Source: Oscillatoriales cyanobacterium CG2_30_40_61
GTDB lineage: Bacteria > Cyanobacteriota > Cyanobacteriia > Cyanobacteriales > Microcoleaceae
Length of the DNA stretch: 36,798 nucleotides
NCBI GenBank assembly: GCA_001873365.1
Contig: MNYZ01000053.1
Span: 1 to 36,798 of the forward strand
Reading direction: 5' to 3'
The position numbers and the translations under genes are program-made. Positions 18,204 to 24,788 of this stretch are shown here, piece by piece (within the stretch, counting starts at the first letter, position 1; each line of letters starts with the position of its first letter). Below the pieces are notes generated by a model. The model was not told the origin of the DNA. It saw nothing but the letters and a program-made list of their open reading frames with translations, and did no database searches.

Positions 18204-18989
18204 CTACTCAACAACTAGATTAAATTCTGCAATGACTGGAAAATGATCTGACGGCCAAATATCATTAATTTGATTAACGTCAATGGTAACAGATTTTAAA
18301 AGTAAACGATGGTCATAATAAATTGTATCAACGGCGGCGATCGCTTCACCTGTAAAATTATGAAAGGTTTGTTGAGATTCTAAGGAAATATCGGATAAAC
18401 TATCTAATAATTGAATTTGATTAGAAAGGGGTTTTAATAAAGCATTTCGTTCTTCGCTATCGGGTTCGGCGTTAAAGTCTCCAGTTAATATTAATAAGGA
18501 ATTTTCCGGATTAACTTGATTTAAGTGTTTTTGAATTAACGGAATACTCAATTTTCGAGATTGGTGACTATAATAATCTAAATGGGTATTAAAAACGGTG
18601 ATTTGTTGTTGGGTTTCTCTGGAAAAAAATACGCCACAACTCACACATTTAGGAGCCGTATTTCCCCAATCTGAACCTATACTTCCGACTAAGTTAGGAG
18701 TATCACTTAACCAGAAATCTTTTGACTCAATACATTGAAATTTTTTAGTTTGATAAAAAATAGCACAATGTTCTCCAGTTCCATTACCCATTTGATCCGT
18801 CCCAATACTTTGATATTGGGGTAATAATCTGTGTAAATCTAAGATTTGATGAGCTTTTCCTTCTTGGGTTCCAATAATATCAGGGTTGTGTTTTTCAATT
18901 AATTTAGCGATCGCATAACGGCGAAAATTCCAGTCATTATTGCCTTGATCTGGCTTGTCATAACGAAGATTTAAAGTTATAATTTTCAT
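18204..18989 (-). CDS. Endonuclease/exonuclease/phosphatase-fold hydrolase
   Basis: This 261-residue protein has the EEP metallo-hydrolase motifs: MKIITLNLRYD at the start (Asn metal ligand), DIIGTQEG (Glu), TVFNTHLDYY (His), LTGDFNAEPDS (Asp-Asn pair), and a terminal WPSDHFPVIAEF (Asp-His). The fold cleaves phosphodiester or phosphomonoester bonds; the substrate cannot be told from the sequence, and DNA, nucleotides or sugar phosphates are all possible. There is no signal peptide, so it is probably cytoplasmic. It starts 9 bases after the stop of the upstream oxidoreductase gene on the same strand, which suggests co-transcription. Confidence 0.85.
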   Translation of the reverse strand: MKIITLNLRYDKPDQGNNDWNFRRYAIAKLIEKHNPDIIGTQEGKAHQILDLHRLLPQYQSIGTDQMGNGTGEHCAIFYQTKKFQCIESKDFWLSDTPNLVGSIGSDWGNTAPKCVSCGVFFSRETQQQITVFNTHLDYYSHQSRKLSIPLIQKHLNQVNPENSLLILTGDFNAEPDSEERNALLKPLSNQIQLLDSLSDISLESQQTFHNFTGEAIAAVDTIYYDHRLLLKSVTIDVNQINDIWPSDHFPVIAEFNLVVE

Positions 18990-18998
18990 AGGGTCAGA

Positions 18999-20420
18999 TT
19001 AAAGCGATCGCCTCCAATTAAAAAACCGTTCTAAAAGCGTTTGCTGCCAAGTATTAGCCGCATATTTTTGTTTTTGTAACAATAACGCTGCCTTACTATT
19101 AACTTCCGATAAAGTCGGATAAATATGAATCCCAGTTAAAGCGGAAACTTTCAAACCATGGGACATTGCTAAAACAATTTCATGAATTAAATCTCCGGCG
19201 GATGTACCCACTAAATGGGCCCCTAAAATTTCACCATTACCCCGAGTAATAATTTTAGCAAATCCTGGGGTTTTTGCCTCAGCAATAGCCCGATCAACCC
19301 CCGCAAAAGGTTGTTTTAAAACATAAACATCATCTCCATACTGTTCCTTTGCTTGTTGTTCTGTTAACCCAACCCGAGCTAATTCAGGATCGGTAAAAGT
19401 AGCCCAAGGTATGACCCGATAGTTAACTTTACTAATCGGAAAAAATAACGCATTTGTTAACACCACAACGGCTTCATAACCCGCAACATGAGTAAATTGA
19501 TACCCACCAATTACATCTCCACAAGCGTAAATATACGGATTAGTGGTTTGGAGTTTAGCATTAACTTTAATCCCCGATGGATTAATAGTAACACCCGCCG
19601 CTTCTAAATTCAAGGATTCAACATTGGGAACTCGTCCAACTGAAACTAAAATTTCATCGGCTAAAATAATATTATTCCCAGCAATAATTTTCTTTTTGCC
19701 ATTTTCAATTTCTATGCGTTCGGCTTTGGTGTTATTTAATATTACAATATTTTCCGATAACAATTGATCTTGAACTACCTTTGCCGCTTCAGGATCTTCT
19801 TTTGGTAAAATCTGATTTCGACTTGATAAAATTGTCACCTTTGACCCTAACCGAGAAAAGGCTTGTCCCAGTTCACAGCCTATTGGCCCGCCTCCAAAAA
19901 TTGCTAAGGATTTAGGACAATCTTGTATAGAAAATATTTGTTCATTGGTGAGAAAACCTCCTTGATTTAACCCAGGAATATTAGGAATAGCCGCCCGGGA
20001 ACCCGTGGCAATAACAAAAGCCCTAGCAGTTAGTTTCCGCCCATTTATACTAAAGGTTTTTTTATCTAAAAAATTACCATCTCCAAAAATAACTTCTACC
20101 CCTAAAGATTCAAACCGTTCGGGAGAATCATGGGGTTGAATTGTAGCAATAACCTCTTGAACATGACTGGCGGCTTTAGCAAAATTAATGTTATAATTAT
20201 CGGCATAAATTCCAAATTTCGCCGCATTTTTAACTTCATAAGCCACCCGGGAAGCATGAATTAAAGACTTACTAGGAACACAGCCAAACCATAAACAATC
20301 CCCCCCTAGGCGATCGCGTTCTATTAAAGCAACTTTGGCTTTTAATTGGGCTGCTGCACTGGCAATTACTAACCCCCCCGAACCCCCACCAATCACCACC
20401 AAATCATATTCAACAGCCAT
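18999..20420 (-). CDS. FAD-dependent pyridine nucleotide-disulfide oxidoreductase (MerA/Lpd-like)
   Basis: This 473-residue flavoprotein belongs to the class I disulfide reductase family. It has the N-terminal FAD motif VVIGGGSGG (8-16), a redox-active disulfide in GGDCLWFGCVPSK (Cys42 and Cys47, spaced CX4C), a second NAD(P)-binding GGGPIGCELG, an ACGDV FAD-contact segment, and a dimerisation domain ending in GIHIYPTLSEVNSKAALL. It resembles the proteins often annotated as mercuric reductase in cyanobacteria. It lacks both the N-terminal heavy-metal domain and the C-terminal Cys pair of true MerA, so mercury reduction is unlikely. Its His-Ile-Tyr-Pro-Thr motif is unlike the classical His-x-x-Pro-Thr of lipoamide dehydrogenase. 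The natural substrate is unknown. The basic, aromatic C-terminus (ERFFNWRRSL) may touch membranes. Confidence 0.85.
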   Translation of the reverse strand: MAVEYDLVVIGGGSGGLVIASAAAQLKAKVALIERDRLGGDCLWFGCVPSKSLIHASRVAYEVKNAAKFGIYADNYNINFAKAASHVQEVIATIQPHDSPERFESLGVEVIFGDGNFLDKKTFSINGRKLTARAFVIATGSRAAIPNIPGLNQGGFLTNEQIFSIQDCPKSLAIFGGGPIGCELGQAFSRLGSKVTILSSRNQILPKEDPEAAKVVQDQLLSENIVILNNTKAERIEIENGKKKIIAGNNIILADEILVSVGRVPNVESLNLEAAGVTINPSGIKVNAKLQTTNPYIYACGDVIGGYQFTHVAGYEAVVVLTNALFFPISKVNYRVIPWATFTDPELARVGLTEQQAKEQYGDDVYVLKQPFAGVDRAIAEAKTPGFAKIITRGNGEILGAHLVGTSAGDLIHEIVLAMSHGLKVSALTGIHIYPTLSEVNSKAALLLQKQKYAANTWQQTLLERFFNWRRSL

Positions 20421-20445
20421 AATTTTACCTTGATATTATAGATTC

Positions 20446-20692
20446 AGAAACCGGGTTTCTTCAGCTATCTTTACTATTATGCAGCAAAAGTTATTACATA
20501 AACCCGGTTTCTGGGTTTCTTCAGCTATCTTTACTATTATGCAGCAAAAGTTATTACATAAACCCGGTTTCTGGGTTTCTTCTGCAAACCTTCTTATTAG
20601 GCAGCAAAAGTTATTACAGAAACCCGGTTTCTGGGTTTCTTCTGCAAACCTTCTTATTAGGCAGCAAAAGTTATTACAGAAACCCGGTTTCT
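20446..20692. repeat. 60-bp tandem repeat array carrying AGAAACCCGGTTTCT
   Basis: Four units of exactly 60 bp start at 20461, 20521, 20581 and 20641, preceded by a partial unit at 20446-20460. Units 1 and 2 are near-identical, and so are units 3 and 4, with a few changes between the pairs. Each unit holds CAGCAAAAGTTATTACA followed by AAACCCGGTTTCT. Because 60 is a multiple of three, one frame stays open (20479-20721) and encodes a 20-residue repeat. I treat it as non-coding because it has no ribosome-binding site and consists only of repeat DNA. It lies between the ABA4-like gene and the oxidoreductase gene. Confidence 0.92.
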
Positions 20693-20698
20693 TAGTGT

Positions 20699-21163
20699 TT
20701 AGGAATTGGATACCGGATTAATATTTGATTGGGATTGAGCAAAAAACAGCTTACTAATCCAATTTGTCGCGATATGAGATAATAAGCCCAAAGGCCCAGC
20801 AAATAAACAAAAAGCTAAGGAATGGGTTGTCCAAATTCCGGTTTTTTGTCCATCCCAATAAATCCAACGTCCGACAAATAAATCCATAACTAAAAAGTGA
20901 ATCCATCCCGTGGCGGCGGCATTTTCATCGGCAAAGAAATGGGCAATATCTGATAATTTCGGATTAGATAAGGCTGCTGCATTTTCCGGGGTAATACTGC
21001 TAATGAATAGATATAAATAAACGCAGGCTAACAATACAAAGGGAAGATAGGACTCCATAACTTTTCGGGTGACTCCCCAGTTAGGCAAAATAATCATTAA
21101 TGCCCAAAAGGGAAGGACAAAAATATTGGCGATGTTAAAAATTTGATCAATGGCAATAGTCAT
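20699..21163 (-). CDS. ABA4-like (DUF4281) membrane protein
   Basis: This 154-residue protein has four predicted transmembrane segments (about 7-28, 40-57, 88-104 and 110-135). IFNIANIFVLPFWALMIILP at the start and GWIHFLVMDLFVGRWIYWDG in the middle match the DUF4281/ABA4-like family. Plant ABA4 is required for neoxanthin formation; the cyanobacterial members are assumed to act in carotenoid or membrane metabolism but are not defined. No carotenoid gene is nearby. The C-terminus runs to the edge of the 60-bp repeat array. The start at 21163 is the first in-frame ATG and fits the family. Confidence 0.82.
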   Translation of the reverse strand: MTIAIDQIFNIANIFVLPFWALMIILPNWGVTRKVMESYLPFVLLACVYLYLFISSITPENAAALSNPKLSDIAHFFADENAAATGWIHFLVMDLFVGRWIYWDGQKTGIWTTHSLAFCLFAGPLGLLSHIATNWISKLFFAQSQSNINPVSNS

Positions 21164-21285
21164 GGTCAGAATTTCTTAGATCAAGGGTTAAAATATCCCT
21201 ATTCTAAAATATTTTTTCAATTTAATCCACTTTTGGGGAAATTTATGTTATGCTACGCGCAAGTTAATCTAGCTAATTTTTTGCT

Positions 21286-21381
21286 ATGAATTCCCACGAT
21301 CTTTTTCTGTTATTGATTTTATTGTTTCCGGGTTTAGCCCTATCGATTATTGTGATGGGAGCCTTTGCCGCCGGAGGTTAA
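21286..21381 (+). CDS. 31-residue single-span membrane peptide
   Basis: ATG at 21286 opens a 31-codon frame to TAA at 21379-21381. The product starts MNSHDLFLLLILLFPGLA, is almost wholly hydrophobic (residues 6-28) and ends AFAAGG. Its size, its short polar N-terminus and its one helix resemble the small subunits of cyanobacterial photosynthetic complexes (PetN, PetL, PsaM, Psb30), but I do not recognise it as any one of these. It stands alone between genes on the opposite strand. Low-complexity hydrophobic codons could arise by chance, so conservation is the test. Confidence 0.5.
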   Translation: MNSHDLFLLLILLFPGLALSIIVMGAFAAGG

Positions 21382-21462
21382 CAGGTATTTTTTACCCACT
21401 ATCGGGTGCGTAAGCTATATGCACGACGCACCACCTGAACTATTTTTTATTCAGATGAGGAT

Positions 21463-21511
21463 GAGGCAAAGCCTCAATATGGCATTCCAATGCCGAGCAT
21501 TGGAACGAGGG
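21463..21511. repeat. Dispersed double-hairpin repeat at the hisS 3' end
   Basis: GAGGCAAAGCCTC (21463-21475) is palindromic around its centre. It is followed by TTCCAATGC-cga-GCATTGGAA (21485-21505), a perfect 9-bp stem, and then CGAGG. Elements with the form GAGGC...GCCTC...ATTCC...GGAACGAGG are common between genes in filamentous cyanobacteria. It ends next to the hisS stop (21513) and may help end or stabilise that transcript, though no T-run follows on the minus strand. A further inverted repeat, GGTGCGT (21405-21411) with ACGCACC (21426-21432), lies just upstream. Confidence 0.65.
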
Positions 21512-21512
21512 A

Positions 21513-22796
21513 TTAGGGGTTTTTTAAAGTTTGGATTTGTTGACGAAATTGATCGATTTTATCAAATAAATCTGATTGATTTAGGGTGGTTTCTTCCCCT
21601 GTTTTCAACCATTTTAACTTAATAGTTTGCTGTTCGGCTTCGGAGTCTCCTAATACTAAACAAGCCACAGCCCCACTACGGTCAGCCCGTTTAAATTGTT
21701 TCCCAAAAGCACTACCACTTAAATCTAATTCCACCGCCAAGCCATTTTTACGCAATTTTTGGGCTAAAATTAAAGATTGAGATTCGGCTAAATTCCCCCG
21801 AGAAACGATATAAAAATCTAAGCTAGAATTGGGGATAAAATTTAATTGTTGTAACAGAATTACTAACCTTTCTAACCCAATCGCCCAACCCACCGCCGGA
21901 GTTTCTGGCCCCCCTAATTCTTGGACTAAACCATCATAACGACCGCCTCCACAAACCGTTGCTTGGGCGCCTAAATCATCAGAAATAATTTCAAAAGCCG
22001 TATGGGTATAATAATCCAATCCTCGGACTAATCTCGGGTTCAGACTGTAGGGAATTTCTAAGGCGGTTAATAGCTGTTTAACCTGTTCAAAATGGGCGCG
22101 AGAATCATCTCCTAAATATTCTAAAATACTGGGAGCATCTTGAACAATTTCTTGGGTGCGGGGGTCTTTACTATCTAAAATTCTTAAAGGATTTCGAGAT
22201 AATCTATCCTGAGAATCGGGATCTAATTCGTCTTGATATTGAGTTAAATAATTAACTAAAGCTTGACGATAGACTTGGCGATCGCTGGAATTTCCGACGG
22301 AATTTAAGTTAAGGTTTAAATTCTTTAATCCCAAGGTTGTTAATAGATTGGTTGCGATCGCAATTACCTCTACATCAGCCCTGGCGTCCCGACTTCCTAA
22401 CACCTCAACCCCAATTTGATGAAACTGTCGTTGACGTCCGGCTTGGGGGCGTTCATAGCGAAACATCGGCCCGGTGTACCATAATCTTTGCAGCCATCCC
22501 GTCCCATGGAGTTTGTTTTCAATAAAGCTGCGAACCACTCCCGCCGTACCTTCTGGTCGCAGAGTAACTGAACGTTCACCCCGATCAACAAAGGTATACA
22601 TTTCTTTCCCGACAACATCAGTCGCCTCCCCAATACCCCGTTCAAATAAGGCCGTTTGTTCAAAAATTGGGGTGCGAATTTCTTGATAATTTGCCTTCAA
22701 TAAAATCTCTCTAGCAATAGATTCAATCCACTGCCAATATCCAATTTCATCAGGCAAAATATCCCGGGTTCCTCGTAATGCTTTAATCAGTTCCAT
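21513..22796 (-). CDS. hisS: Histidyl-tRNA synthetase
   Basis: This 427-residue class II aminoacyl-tRNA synthetase charges tRNA-His. It starts [14 protein letters not shown], the usual bacterial N-terminus. Motif 2 region: [12 protein letters not shown] and [20 protein letters not shown]. The histidine-specific motifs [13 protein letters not shown] and [15 protein letters not shown], and motif 3 [12 protein letters not shown], are all present. The C-terminal anticodon-binding domain covers about 330-427. The gene is the last of three closely spaced minus-strand genes (gaps of 22 and 18 bp) after the PedR-like regulator and an unknown protein, suggesting one operon. Confidence 0.97.
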   Translation of the reverse strand: MELIKALRGTRDILPDEIGYWQWIESIAREILLKANYQEIRTPIFEQTALFERGIGEATDVVGKEMYTFVDRGERSVTLRPEGTAGVVRSFIENKLHGTGWLQRLWYTGPMFRYERPQAGRQRQFHQIGVEVLGSRDARADVEVIAIATNLLTTLGLKNLNLNLNSVGNSSDRQVYRQALVNYLTQYQDELDPDSQDRLSRNPLRILDSKDPRTQEIVQDAPSILEYLGDDSRAHFEQVKQLLTALEIPYSLNPRLVRGLDYYTHTAFEIISDDLGAQATVCGGGRYDGLVQELGGPETPAVGWAIGLERLVILLQQLNFIPNSSLDFYIVSRGNLAESQSLILAQKLRKNGLAVELDLSGSAFGKQFKRADRSGAVACLVLGDSEAEQQTIKLKWLKTGEETTLNQSDLFDKIDQFRQQIQTLKNP

Positions 22797-22814
22797 TGGT
22801 TTCTAAATTAATCG

Positions 22815-23123
22815 TTAGTCCTGGGATTCTATTGTTTCCCAGGCTCCGTAACGATCGTTATAATACGCCAAAATTTGATCAATTCGTTGACGAATTTCTC
22901 GATTTTGGGTGTGATCATATTCAATCCATAAACTACCCACTTGACTTTGGGTATAATCAAATTCCAGAGGGATTTCATCGGGATTAATCTGGGTTGGAAT
23001 TAACCCCGTGTCCACTCCTTCCACCTGTCGTAAATGGGCAGCCACTTCTCGATAAACGGTTAAGGGAAGTTTCGGACAGCGAACTTGATAGCGAAGTCGT
23101 TGTTTTTGTTTAACTGTTTGCAT
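22815..23123 (-). CDS. Conserved-looking protein of unknown function, 102 residues
   Basis: The product is soluble and rich in charged residues. The N-terminus is basic (MQTVKQKQRLRYQVRCP), the middle contains PLTVYREVAAHLRQV and GLIPTQINPDEIPLEFDY, and the C-terminus has a helix, REIRQRIDQILAYYNDRYG. No catalytic motif or known domain is visible. Its placement between the PedR-like regulator and hisS with short gaps supports a real, co-transcribed gene, and its codon use matches its neighbours. I do not recognise the family. Confidence 0.7.
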   Translation of the reverse strand: MQTVKQKQRLRYQVRCPKLPLTVYREVAAHLRQVEGVDTGLIPTQINPDEIPLEFDYTQSQVGSLWIEYDHTQNREIRQRIDQILAYYNDRYGAWETIESQD

Positions 23124-23145
23124 TCAAAATTAACCTATTTTTTCT

Positions 23146-23469
23146 CTATTCTACCGTAGAAGAAATGATCACTTCTGTTTCATCGTCAGTGGTCACAAGC
23201 GGTAGAGAACAACAATTAATATCATCAAGACAAACCTTTCCCCATTGCAATGCCCAACGAACTAAAGAAACTCGGTTTTCCGTTGCCGTTTTTGTCAGAA
23301 TATTACTGATATGATTATCAACGGTACGCTTACTAATTTCTAGTTGCTCTGAAATTTCTTGATTCGTTAATCCGCTTGCAACTAGCTCTACAACTTGCAG
23401 TTCTCGATCTGAGAGTGAAACAGGTCTGTGAGAATTGCGTTCCGTCATATTAACTTCCAATTTCTGCAT
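23146..23469 (-). CDS. pedR: LuxR-type HTH regulator, PedR-like
   Basis: This 107-residue protein consists mainly of a LuxR/GerE helix-turn-helix domain: LSDRELQVVELVASGLTNQE, then EISKRTVDNHISNILTKT, which includes the recognition helix. The C-terminal WGKVCLDDINCCSLPL carries three cysteines. This layout matches PedR, a thioredoxin-responsive cyanobacterial regulator that changes gene expression with photosynthetic electron transport. There is no receiver domain. Two starts are possible: ATG 23469 (AGG about 6 bases upstream) and ATG 23448 (GGAAG upstream, giving MTERNSHRP). It heads the probable operon with an unknown protein and hisS. Identification as pedR rests on remembered family features. 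Confidence 0.78.
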   Translation of the reverse strand: MQKLEVNMTERNSHRPVSLSDRELQVVELVASGLTNQEISEQLEISKRTVDNHISNILTKTATENRVSLVRWALQWGKVCLDDINCCSLPLVTTDDETEVIISSTVE

Positions 23470-23988
23470 AACTACCTATTTTTTATTCTAAAGGGAACCG
23501 TCAACAATATCCTTTATTTGATCAAACTCAGGAATTTCTAATAAGCTCTGGCTTTACAAGACATATAGCAGGGAACACCGCAACAGCGCAACACCACAAC
23601 AGGGAACAGGGGTAAAACTTCACTGTCAGGTTTGCTGGATCAGTCTTTTTCTAACCGTTGGGCGCGACCGTTATAACTGGTGTATATCAAATTTAGCAGA
23701 AATGCTTATCAATATTTTGTTAATTTTTGCTCGATTTCGACCAAGGAATTACGAATGGGTAATGGATAATGGGTAATACTTCGACTTCGCTCAGTAACAG
23801 GGTAATGGGTAATACTTCGACTTCGCTCAGTAACAGGGTAATGGGTAATGGGTAATGGCAAGAGTTTACCCTCCTCCTCCCCACCTCCGGTGCTCCCCCT
23901 GCCTCCGGTGCTCCCCCTGCCCCTACCCCCTACTCCTCTACTCCACAAACAGGTACGGTAAACACGCCAAAAAAAATTTGTCAAGCTA
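23470..23988. repeat. Repeat-rich spacer with GGGTAAT heptamers and a 36-bp duplication
   Basis: No gene is supported here. AACAGGGAACAGG-type sequence occurs at about 23600. From about 23755 to 23857 are GGGTAAT-like heptamers, interrupted twice by the same insert ACTTCGACTTCGCTCAGTAA, so that a 36-bp unit starting at 23771 is repeated at 23807. From 23870 to 23945 the DNA is an imperfect C-rich repeat containing TGCCTCCGGTGCTCCCCC-like units. A 91-codon minus-strand frame through this region (23709-23984) is translated repeat. Confidence 0.75.
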
Positions 23989-24018
23989 TTGCAATATTTT
24001 TTAACTATCTGTTACAAT
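23989..24018 (+). promoter_or_regulatory. Sigma-70 type promoter of the 76-residue protein gene
   Basis: TTGCAA (23989-23994) and TACAAT (24013-24018) are separated by 18 bp, close to the -35/-10 consensus. The start of transcription would be about 24025, giving a leader of about 39 nt with AGGAG at 24050-24054, nine bases before the ATG at 24064. Confidence 0.65.
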
Positions 24019-24063
24019 CGTTTACATAAAGAACAAACTAAGTCAGCTTAGGAGAAAAATAAT

Positions 24064-24294
24064 ATGTTTACAGTTTTAATCTCTTTATTCGTCGTCGGTT
24101 GGGTTGCTGCTGCTGTAATTGGGACTCAGGCGTACTTCCTGGGCGAACAAACCAAACCCATTCACCAACGGAATTGGAATTCTGCCTCCTTCGAGCAAAT
24201 CGCCCAGTCCGTCACCGGTCAAGAAACTGACTATGCTGTCCGGGTTCCCGCCTATACTTTAGATGCTTACGCCAGCAATAATTTAAGTAATTAA
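24064..24294 (+). CDS. Small single-span membrane protein, unknown function (76 residues)
   Basis: The N-terminus is one hydrophobic helix (MFTVLISLFVVGWVAAAVIG, residues 1-20) followed by a polar tail with QTKPIHQRNW and a C-terminal RVPAYTLDAYASNNLSN. The sequence looks like a conserved cyanobacterial small protein of the sort often found with thylakoid complexes, but I cannot name it. It has a clear promoter, an AGGAG ribosome-binding site nine bases before the ATG, and a strong terminator. This makes it a single-gene, probably well-expressed unit. Location in the thylakoid or plasma membrane is inferred from the helix only. Confidence 0.8.
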   Translation: MFTVLISLFVVGWVAAAVIGTQAYFLGEQTKPIHQRNWNSASFEQIAQSVTGQETDYAVRVPAYTLDAYASNNLSN

Positions 24295-24339
24295 TTCCCA
24301 AACGCTTCAGCTAGAAAGACAAAAATAAGTAACATTTTT

Positions 24340-24378
24340 ACTCCTTCAATTAGTGGAAAATTGAAGGAGTATTTTTTT
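24340..24378 (+). terminator. Rho-independent terminator
   Basis: ACTCCTTCAATT (24340-24351) pairs perfectly with AATTGAAGGAGT (24359-24370), with a 7-base loop, followed by A and seven T residues (24372-24378). It ends the transcript of the 76-residue membrane protein gene. Confidence 0.92.
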
Positions 24379-24387
24379 AGAATTAGT

Positions 24388-24455
24388 AGAAACCGGGTTT
24401 CTGAAGTAAAATTTTTGATTATTACCAATAGATAACAGCCAGAAACCCGGTTTCT
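24388..24455. repeat. Inverted pair of AGAAACCGGGTTTCT repeats
   Basis: AGAAACCGGGTTTCTG (24388-24403) and CAGAAACCCGGTTTCT (24440-24455) are exact reverse complements, 36 bp apart. They belong to the same dispersed family as the copies in the 1404-1505 element and the 20446-20692 array. The right arm ends 9 bp from the stop of the small membrane protein gene at 24465. Confidence 0.85.
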
Positions 24456-24464
24456 TTTCTTTGT

Positions 24465-24725
24465 TCACAATAGTTCTTGATTAATTGTTGCTTTTTTAGC
24501 TTTGGGTTTACTCAATAAAAACCACCAAATTTCTAATCCAATTAAAGCTAATCCACTTGCTGTCACCGCCATTTTAGTTGATAGGGGCTGTTCAATTATC
24601 CGCAATTGATTATTGTTAGCGGGTTCTCCATGGGTTTCCATTGACCGAACTGGGTCACAATTCCCAATTAAAATTGACAGAAAAATTCCGCTCAATTGTA
24701 ATCCGATTTTTGGTTTTTTGTTCAT
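24465..24725 (-). CDS. Small membrane protein, possibly a truncated cupredoxin anchor
   Basis: This 86-residue protein has an N-terminal hydrophobic segment (about 8-22) and a second one, AVTASGLALIGLEIWWFLLS (53-72), followed by the basic KPKAKKA. The second segment closely resembles, from memory, the membrane anchor of cyanobacterial cupredoxin-domain proteins, which continue after the basic stretch into a copper-binding domain. Here the frame stops eight residues later, and the dispersed AGAAACC repeat pair starts 9 bp on. I therefore suspect loss of the cupredoxin domain. The gene lies just downstream of copA on the same strand, consistent with copper handling. It may still be translated. 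The truncation is inference. Confidence 0.55.
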   Translation of the reverse strand: MNKKPKIGLQLSGIFLSILIGNCDPVRSMETHGEPANNNQLRIIEQPLSTKMAVTASGLALIGLEIWWFLLSKPKAKKATINQELL

Positions 24726-24788
24726 AATTTGTTTTCCTGATTCTAATAATACTGAAAAGTTTTTTATTCCCTATTCCCTATTTAGAAA

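Noticed and set aside
18119-18223. 34-codon plus-strand frame with a short hydrophobic stretch
   Set aside because: No ribosome-binding site, overlaps the end of the phosphatase-fold gene on the other strand, and no recognisable similarity.
18999-20420. True mercuric reductase (merA)
   Set aside because: There is no N-terminal metal-binding domain and no C-terminal Cys pair, so only family membership is supported.
20446-20692. CRISPR array
   Set aside because: The units are contiguous 60-bp tandem repeats without variable spacers, and no cas gene is present.
20479-20721. 80-codon plus-strand frame across the 60-bp tandem array
   Set aside because: It consists only of repeat DNA with a period divisible by three and has no ribosome-binding site; better read as a by-product of the repeat.
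23709-23984. 91-codon minus-strand frame
   Set aside because: It translates heptamer and C-rich repeats into low-complexity sequence (GRGSTGG and ITHYPVTERSRS repeats); no start signal or family resemblance.
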